From NCBI GenBank assembly GCA_016987375.1, contig PJRA01000401.1:635970-648971 (forward strand): DNA of 13,002 nt. The letters are read 5' to 3'. Shown here one piece after another: positions 7,950 to 13,002 of this stretch. The DNA comes from Brachionus koreanus (Eukaryota; Rotifera; Eurotatoria; Ploima; Brachionidae). Within the stretch, counting starts at the first letter, position 1. Each line of letters begins with the position of its first letter. The position numbers and the translations under genes are program-made. The notes under the pieces are model-generated. The model saw only the letters and a list, made by a program, of their open reading frames with translations, made no database searches and was not told the DNA's origin.

Positions 7950-8625
7950 TAGTGATGTTGGTTAACCAACGCTTGGTCGACCAAATTTGCCAACTTTGGC
8001 TAACTCAAATCAGGTTAGCTAATTTTTGGCCGACCAAATAAGCTGGCTATCCAATTAAAAAAAGATAATTTTTCTATTAACAAGAAAAAATTTTTAAGAT
8101 AATCTCTAAACATTCAGATGTCATTATTCGACTCGATATGCAAAATCCTTTACTCGCTTAAGGAAGAACACTTATAAAAATCTTACAGTCATTTTTATTT
8201 TGAATTCAAGATTAAAAACAATCCGAATATACATTTTTTCGTTTTATTAAGGCTTTAAAAAGATTCTTAATGTAAAAAATTTAATGTGGTTGTGTATATT
8301 CTAAAATTTAAATATTCAAATTTTTGAAAAAAATAGGATCTATGATATATGGTTTAGGATCAAAATCAATTAAAATCTTTATCAAAGATTAATGAAAGAA
8401 TCAATTTTATTTTGTTCAAAAATTAAAGTCTTAAAATTCTATTTTAATTCTATATCAAAATTTTGATCTCAAAATTTAAAAAATTTCAAAATTTGTTTAG
8501 ATAATTAAATTTAGGTCAAAATTTGGTCGACCAAAATAGTCGACTTTGGTTAGCTAAAATCTAGTTAACCAAAAACTGTTAAACCAAAAATTAGTCTACC
8601 AAAAACTGGTTAGCCAAAAATTATT
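7950..8625. mobile_element. non-autonomous element with palindromic 15-bp terminal arrays
   Basis: Two clusters of the same near-palindromic motif family bracket about 450 bp of plain AT-rich sequence. The left cluster (7957-8055) has the palindrome GTTGGTTAACCAAC at 7957-7970 and TTGGTCGACCAA at 7973-7984, then GGCTAACT, GGTTAGCT and TTGGCCGACCAA variants. The right cluster (8523-8620) has TTGGTCGACCAA at 8523-8534 and five 15-bp units. The clusters align both directly (about 37 of 50 positions from TTGGTCGACCAA) and inverted, as expected for palindromic units. No coding sequence lies inside. The left end reads TAGTGATGTTGG, loosely like hAT termini. I infer a MITE or foldback-type element; its exact boundaries and target duplication are unresolved. 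Confidence 0.5.
8546..8620 (+). repeat. five in-phase 15-bp repeat units
   Basis: Units at 8546, 8561, 8576, 8591 and 8606 are each exactly 15 bp, with consensus near CTGGTTAACCAAAAA: TTGGTTAGCTAAAAT, CTAGTTAACCAAAAA, CTGTTAAACCAAAAA, TTAGTCTACCAAAAA and CTGGTTAGCCAAAAA. The palindromic core differs between units while the A5 spacer and the period are kept in four of five. Confidence 0.8.
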
Positions 8626-9080
8626 TGTTGTTTCACAAATCATTTTTTCCAACATGTCATGACTCTGACTTTTAATGACCTGTTGAAACTATTTCTTAAT
8701 GGAAACTTTTCAATTCTAAATTTTAGTTTGATGCTCCTTAACTATAAAATTACATTAGACATACTATAAAATAGTGGTTAAAAAACGTGAAATTGAAAAA
8801 TCATGAATCGAGGTTTTACTCTTCAATTTCGGCTTAATAGATTTTTTATAAAAAGCGTCTGTTTCTTTAACTTTACATCTAAAAAAAAACTTACTATTAA
8901 AAAAATATGTCAAAATTTATGTTATGTTTGTAAAAAATTATAAAATTAAATAGAACTATTGATTCAATTGTTATTTGAAAAATTAAACACCAAGGTATTA
9001 ATCAAGCGTTGAAAAATTCAACGCTTGATTTCTTGATCACAAAAAAATTTTTTAATCTTGAATAGAAATATTCAAAGATT
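8626..9080. other. gene-free stretch with a perfect 14-bp hairpin
   Basis: No coding region is supportable. At 9000-9030 the plus strand holds a perfect inverted repeat: AATCAAGCGTTGAA (9000-9013), a 3-nt AAA loop, then TTCAACGCTTGATT (9017-9030). Its core is GC-richer than the surroundings. The rest is plain AT-rich sequence. Confidence 0.6.
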
Positions 9081-9337
9081 TTTTTTTACTGATTGATTTG
9101 AGTACTGTAAATTTTTGAACAAAAACCAAAAACAAAAATTTTAAAATAAAATAATTTTAGGGTCTTAAAATCGTTGCTAAAAAAAAACAGCTGTTTGTAT
9201 CACCCAAATTTAGTTTGTGTAAAAACTCTTCAATTGTGCAAAATAATATATGCATTAGAAAATTATTGAAATTAAATTGGGCTGTTTTTGCAAAGACTAA
9301 ATTTGGATGATACAAACCTTGTATCAATTGATACATT
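9081..9337 (+). repeat. dispersed palindrome-bearing repeat, left copy
   Basis: This copy contains a 34-bp inverted repeat, 9193-9226 against 9284-9317 (30 of 34 pairs), whose arms carry GTTTGTATCAYCCAAATTTAGT, with a 57-nt loop. It is followed by a perfect 16-bp palindrome TGTATCAATTGATACA at 9320-9335. The sequence left of the hairpin (from about 9087) matches the start of a second copy at 12807-13002 in the same orientation, including GAACAAAAAMC and the TGTATCACC arm (37 of 48 positions). The structure suggests a MITE-like element. The left palindrome seems partly deleted here (CAGCTG directly before TTTGTATCACC). It has no coding content. Confidence 0.65.
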
Positions 9338-9447
9338 TTTCACGACGATATTTAAACCCCTACTTTATTGTAAAATTTTTGTTTCATATTCTCTTAATTT
9401 GGCCATTGTTTCAATTAGATTATTGTTGGGCTTATACTTTATGGGGG

Positions 9448-9690
9448 TGACAAATTTAATTTTTTTAAGATGACAAAAAAAACTAAAAGTGGTGACTAAT
9501 AAAATATATTTTAGCCGAATATAAAAAACTATTTGCTCTGACAATAAAAACAAAACTATGACAAAATTATTAGTTAAGATGGCTATTTATTAATTTAGGT
9601 ATGACAAAATAAAAGTTATTTTATAGACAAAATAAACTAATTTTAATGACAAAATGAATTAATTGTATAACAAAATTATTTTTTTAATTA
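9448..9690 (+). repeat. TGACAAAAT array with ~22-bp period
   Basis: TGACAAAAT-like motifs begin at 9448, 9471, 9493, 9539, 9559, 9602, 9625, 9647 and 9668. Intervals are 23, 22, 46, 20, 43, 23, 22 and 21 bp, so nearly all are one or two turns of a period of about 22 bp. The spacer sequence is AT-rich and not conserved. The array ends just before the stop codon of the MULE transposase remnant (minus strand, stop at 9705), so it may be the subterminal region of that element. Confidence 0.6.
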
Positions 9691-9704
9691 GAAAAAAAAT
9701 TGGA

Positions 9705-10001
9705 TTAGTTTTTTCGTGATTTTTTTACATGAGATGTTGATTTCTTGGGTCTTCCTCGTTTTCTTGGTAAATCCACATTGACGATTATTGCTTCAGCAGA
9801 ATTTGTTTGGATCGTAGGCACTTGGTCGACAGTTGCTTGTTCAAGTTCGAATTCATTATCTGAACTGCTATCATTATAATCATTTTGGTAAAACAAAGCT
9901 GCTTTTTGTTTTTTTGGTCTTCCTCTTTTGCGTTTATGGCCAATTGAAATAGTTTTAGCTTCTTCTGGGAAAATGCAAAGCTTGTAACGGTATGCAAGGC
10001 C
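9705..10001 (-). pseudogene. MULE-type transposase C-terminal remnant with two AT-hooks
   Basis: Read from 10001, the frame begins GLAYRYKLCIFPEEAKTISI, continues GHKRKRGRPKKQKAALFYQ, then an acidic linker with DSSSDNEFELEQ, and ends LPRKRGRPKKSTSHVKKSRK plus N before TAA at 9705. The GLxxRxxL...PEEAKxxxIGxKRKRGRPKK...AL.YQ pattern is what I know from the region right after the SWIM zinc finger of Mutator-like transposases in invertebrates. Two AT-hook cores (RGRP) could bind AT-rich DNA in the minor groove. A stop lies directly before the GGC at 10001 and nothing upstream resembles a SWIM finger or DDE core, so this is either a truncated relic or a last exon whose acceptor is AATAAG/GC. I favour a relic. 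Confidence 0.55.
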
Positions 10002-10202
10002 TTATTGTTGTTCCTAAATTTAAGTTCATTGAAATTTTATAACTTAATTTTATAATTTATTCAATAATCTTCAGCAAAAGCTTTAAAATGATGGAAAAAA
10101 TATAATTTTTTTTAATATTTTTGTGATGATTATTCCAAAAAAAAAATACACCAAAATTCAATGCAAAAATCAAATAACTGTTTTAAAATAATTAAGAAAA
10201 AA

Positions 10203-10208
10203 TTTATT
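10203..10208 (-). promoter_or_regulatory. AATAAA overlapping the stop codon
   Basis: The last codons read CTT AAA AAA TAA followed by A, so a perfect AATAAA hexamer (10208-10203) contains the TAA stop of the docking-domain gene. If used, the 3' UTR would be only about 10-30 nt. Another signal further downstream cannot be excluded in this AT-rich sequence. Confidence 0.4.
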
Positions 10209-11648
10209 TTTTAAGTCCTGACAGCTCGCTATTTGATGATGATTGGTAATTAAATTTCCATTGTTGTCTTGATGAATCGTGATGTTCACTTCTAGCTGAT
10301 AGATATGAGCCATTGGGTTTCTTTTTTACCGAAGCTGCACTCGACTGTCTTGATGCTGGCTTGGGCGAAGCTTCTTTTTTGGTTGTCTTAGAACCGACTA
10401 GTGTCGATTCTGATTTTGCATCGACTGCTCTAAGTTCACTTTTGAATTTGTTATTCAAAACCCAGGCCAAAATATTTTCATTGTCTTCTTTCACATCTTG
10501 CTCAAAATCATTTCGGCTTGACTGTGCCTCATATGGCTCGATTTTTCTCTAAGAAAATTAAATTGAATTAATCATCAATTTTTTTATTTTTATTTTACCG
10601 GTCCTGAGACCTGACTTGCACTTTCAATAATTTCATCTTAAAAAAAAACAAAATTAAAGTCTATTTAAAAATCTAAAATAAAAATATTAACCATCTATAT
10701 TTTCTTCTTTTTTTTCAACAGATGCTCTTGGAAAAAAATCAAAAATATTTTTTTCATCATTATTTTTTTCATCTACAACATTTTTAAATCCATCTTCAAT
10801 TTTGTCTTTGATCAAACTTTGTCTTATTTTGACATTTTCTTCATCTAATTTATCTTGAATTCTGAAAAAAAAAATCAATTTTTTTGTTTTATTTTTTTTT
10901 TACTTTTTTAAATATAAAAAAATTACTTTGAACAAAATTGACAAACAATTAATTTGATCAATGGTGCAGCTAGATCTACATTGCTCTTTTGGCGTCTTAA
11001 TTTTTGTTGTTTTTTTTTCGGTTTCTTTTCCTCAATGTGATACAAGTTGTCTGCGGTAATTATCTCATGCATCAACTCTTGGCTATAGCTATCAGGTTTT
11101 TGCTCACGTGACTCATCTAAAACAGCATTTTTCTCCTCGGCAAAATTGCTTTCAACCATCTTTTTTATTTCAATTTTGTGTTGGTCAATCAATTTACGAT
11201 TTTTTAGTTCATTTTTGTATTTGACTGTTACTTTAGTTGGCTCATTTGATTCTTCATCGTCATGCTTTGATTGAAAAACAATATTTTCTTTTTCAAGTAT
11301 TTCTTCATTAGATAGCTCTTTATTGACTTTTACAATAGTTTGTCCAACTCTATTTAGAATATTGAATGTACTAATTGGCGAGACAAATTTAGTTGGATCA
11401 GTTAGATTATTTTCATTTGTTTTATTAAATAAGGATTGCAAGAGGTTTCTGCTCGGTTCGGATTGTGCTGGATTGATTTTAAAGCTTAATTGGTCTGGTT
11501 CCTTGGGTGGAAGCTTGCTCTCAAGATGCTTAATAGCAAACTCTATTGGCTTCTCTGGCTTGGTTTTGGTCAACTCAAGATACAATTCATTAAGCAAATC
11601 ATTTATTTTATGTTTTTTTGCGTAAGCACGATCCGGATCAGTTGGCAT
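10204..11648 (-). CDS. RII-alpha/DPY-30-like docking-domain protein, four exons
   Basis: Exons 11648-10927, 10861-10692, 10636-10599 and 10548-10204 (minus strand) join in frame into 424 aa. Introns are 65 bp (10926-10862, ending TTTTTTCAG), 55 bp (10691-10637) and 50 bp (10598-10549), all GT-AG. Residues 8-46 read AYAKKHKINDLLNELYLEL, TKTKPEKPIEFAIKHLESK, the two-helix pattern (YxxxHxIxxLLxxLxxxLxxxxPxxPIxFxIxxL) of the PKA RII dimerization-docking domain. These four-helix dimers hold AKAP-type amphipathic helices, often in cilia and sperm tails. C8orf34-like proteins have such an N-terminal domain and could be relatives; I cannot confirm it. The rest is charged and probably disordered: a KKPKKKQQKLRRQK basic patch near the end of exon 1, an acidic K/D/E-rich exon 2, and a Ser-rich tail ending SSSNSELSGLKK. 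An X-box-like site lies about 60 bp upstream. Exon joins are well supported, function less so. Confidence 0.78.
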
Positions 11649-11705
11649 TTTAATTTTTAAAATTAAAAAAAAAAATTTTATCTTATTTGAACAAAAATTT
11701 GTCTC

Positions 11706-11719
11706 GTTGCTATGGTTAT
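11706..11719 (-). promoter_or_regulatory. X-box-like RFX binding site
   Basis: The minus strand reads ATAACCATAGCAAC. Against the nematode X-box consensus RYYNYYATRRNRAC it differs at one position only (third base A instead of Y), and the AGCAAC half is perfect. It sits 58-71 bp upstream of the ATG at 11648, the usual place of X-boxes in front of ciliary genes driven by RFX factors. The site is also GC-richer than its surroundings. Position and gene type support it; a chance match remains possible. Confidence 0.5.
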
Positions 11720-12004
11720 CTTAATATAATTTTTATAAATCAAAATTTTTTGTCTTTATATTAGGTGGCTTAAATTCTAAAATTTACAAATATGTAAAAA
11801 GTAAAAACAAATATTCATGCATTTTATTATGAAATAAGATAGTTAATTTTAAATTATTGTTAATTTAAAAAAAAAATTATATTATAGTGTTTGCTAAGAA
11901 AATGTTTATTTTAAATTAAAAATAATTAGAAAATTGAAAAAATAAAATTTATAAAAAATTTTAATTTTATTAATGTCATATTAGACATGTTCTTGTTTTT
12001 GTTA
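11720..12004. other. AT-rich stretch between docking-domain gene and piggyBac relic
   Basis: Very AT-rich. It carries the upstream flank of the minus-strand docking-domain gene. I see no coding sequence or repeat beyond simple A/T runs. Confidence 0.5.
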
Positions 12005-12028
12005 TAACGCCTTTAACACTAGAAGCAC
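12005..12028 (-). repeat. possible piggyBac 3' terminus
   Basis: The plus strand reads TAACGCCTTTAACACTAGAA followed by GCAC, close to the outer end of many piggyBac elements, which begin with TTAA target plus CCCTTTAAC- or CCCTTT-like sequence. It lies about 55 bp past the transposase stop codon (12081), where the 3' end of a minus-strand piggyBac should be. The TTAA itself is degraded and no matching end is visible right of 12711. Confidence 0.4.
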
Positions 12029-12080
12029 AAAAATTTTACAAGCATTAGCACAATTTGAGTCATTTGAAAAAAAATTTTAT

Positions 12081-12711
12081 CTAATACCTTTCACATTTCT
12101 TACAATCATATTCCTTTACTTTAGTATTAAAACCACACACCACTTTTTTACATTTGGAACACACATTTTTTGCTTTATAATTACTGCATAAACGAACCTG
12201 ACAAGATACTCGCTTAGAGGATAAATTTTCTTGATTATCCTGACTCAATTCTCTTTCACGGGCGCTCTTTGGATTACCAGATGAAGAGATAATTTGATTT
12301 TTTTTAAATTAGCTTCAATTTCTTTGATTAATTGTATAAGAAAATCTTTTCTTGAAACAATACTTTCATTTATGCTCTTGTATAAAATCTAACAACTCTC
12401 CTTGAAAAATACCATCTGCTTTTTCAGATTCTTTTCCTGGGTATAGAAAAGCATTTATCAAATATTTAGTTTCTACATCAGCGAGAAATCAATATTTAAT
12501 CCCAAACGTGTCTGGCTTACTGTCTTGGCAATGTATTGAATAAATGGACATGTTGATTTACATGACAAAAGTTGTTCGTCCACTGTCAAAAATTGACCAA
12601 GTCAATACACATTTGAGAATTTGCGATTAATTTCTCTCAAATTTCTCGTATTAGACAAAACTTATCATCAGAACTTCATGTTTGTCGAGTTTTTTTATCA
12701 TCGAAACGCAT
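12081..12711 (-). pseudogene. piggyBac transposase, internally deleted
   Basis: From 12711 the minus strand reads MRFDDKKTRQT, DDKFCLIREI and, in another frame, LTVDEQLLSCKSTCPFIQYI followed by DVETKYLINAFLYPGKESE and LLDFIQEHK. This matches the first catalytic-aspartate region (TxDE, then GRxxFxxYxxxKP) of piggyBac transposases. After about 12370 it jumps to SRKDFLIQLIKEIEANLK and, in the last frame, to a C-terminal cysteine zinc-ribbon: VSCQVRLC, then VCSKCKKVVC, then YDCKKCERY before TAG. The middle part with the other catalytic aspartates is missing, and several frameshifts and stops interrupt the rest. The N-terminal part is also absent. It is dead and cannot make an active transposase. 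Confidence 0.82.
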
Positions 12712-12806
12712 TTTTAAAATTGGTAGTTTACATCTAGATTAATTAGCAATACTAAATCAATAATTTAAATTAGTTTAAAAAGAAATTTATTTTTACAAAG
12801 TAACTT

Positions 12807-13002
12807 TTTTTTTCTTACTCTAAATTTTTGGGCATTGTGAATTTGGGAACAAAAAACAACAACAAAAATTTAAATCTGAAATAATGTTTTTATTTTGACT
12901 TAAAAACTTGATATGCAAATTGTATCAGCTGATACATAATTTGTATCACCAAAATCTATTCGGTGCAAAATCTCTGCAACTCTGCAAAAAATTAAATATT
13001 TT
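12807..13002 (+). repeat. dispersed palindrome-bearing repeat, right copy (cut by window end)
   Basis: A second copy in the same orientation as the one at 9081-9337. The shared blocks are a T-rich start, GAACAAAAAAC (from 12847), AACAAAAATTTAAA, and a TGTATCACC arm from 12942. It has an intact 16-bp palindrome TGTATCAGCTGATACA at 12921-12936 directly before the arm, in the place where the left copy keeps only CAGCTG. The second hairpin arm and anything beyond fall outside the window. Confidence 0.62.

Noticed and set aside
9000..9030. Rho-independent terminator or pre-miRNA
   Set aside because: The organism is eukaryotic and the 14-bp stem is too short for a microRNA precursor.
9288..9553. 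Short frames at 9288-9473 (+) and 9365-9553 (-)
   Set aside because: Hydrophobic, AT-driven translations inside or beside the repeat copy and the TGACAAAAT array, with no domain or start context.
9785..9997. 70-codon minus frame overlapping the AT-hook segment
   Set aside because: Different frame from the recognisable GHKRKRGRPKK reading; a shadow.
10313..10552. Plus-strand frames at 10313-10552 and 11323-11625
   Set aside because: Both are antisense to exons of the docking-domain gene, which has consistent splice sites and a domain.
1..13002. CRISPR array, phage or prokaryotic defence island
   Set aside because: No regular spacer array; spliced genes, AATAAA signals and animal-type transposons show a eukaryotic chromosome.

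Overview
The window looks like a very AT-rich, intron-bearing animal genome. Host genes have GT-AG introns of only 50-65 bp, AATAAA signals lie close behind stop codons, and there are decayed transposons of at least five superfamilies. The short introns, base composition and LINE style remind me of a rotifer such as a monogonont Brachionus, but that is an impression and I could not test it. No prokaryotic operon, CRISPR array, rRNA or convincing tRNA gene is present.

Layout. (1) 443-1164, minus strand: a small SET-domain protein of 203 aa, rebuilt from three exons split by introns of 59 and 51 bp. (2) 2045-3475, plus strand: a 5'-truncated, frameshifted non-LTR retrotransposon (LINE) that has lost its catalytic FxDD box but keeps a 3' stem-loop and an (AAT)n tail. 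(3) 3606-3827: a probable solo LTR in minus orientation. (4) 4149-5795, minus strand: the most striking gene of the window. It is an intronless 548-aa protein made almost entirely of 28 KCPxG(Y/F)-type units, each with a Cys-Pro dipeptide. (5) 5818-9690: no host gene, but a Tc1/mariner transposase remnant, a 194-bp direct repeat around a poly(A)-ended hairpin, a ~675-bp element bounded by arrays of a 15-bp palindromic motif, a dispersed repeat with 16-bp palindromes, and a ~22-bp-period TGACAAAAT array. (6) 9705-10001, minus: the C-terminal end of a MULE-type transposase with two AT-hooks. (7) 10204-11648, minus: a four-exon gene for a 424-aa protein with an N-terminal RII-alpha/DPY-30-like dimerization-docking domain. 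An X-box-like (RFX) site about 60 bp upstream suggests a ciliary or sperm-flagellar role. (8) 12005-12711, minus: a deleted piggyBac transposase. (9) 12807-13002: a second copy of the palindrome-bearing repeat, cut by the window edge.

The three host genes (SET, Cys-Pro repeat protein, docking-domain protein) all lie on the minus strand but are separated by kilobases of repeats. I see no sign that they work together. The best candidate for undescribed biology is the Cys-Pro repeat protein, whose units resemble heme regulatory motifs and could make it a multivalent heme or metal binder.
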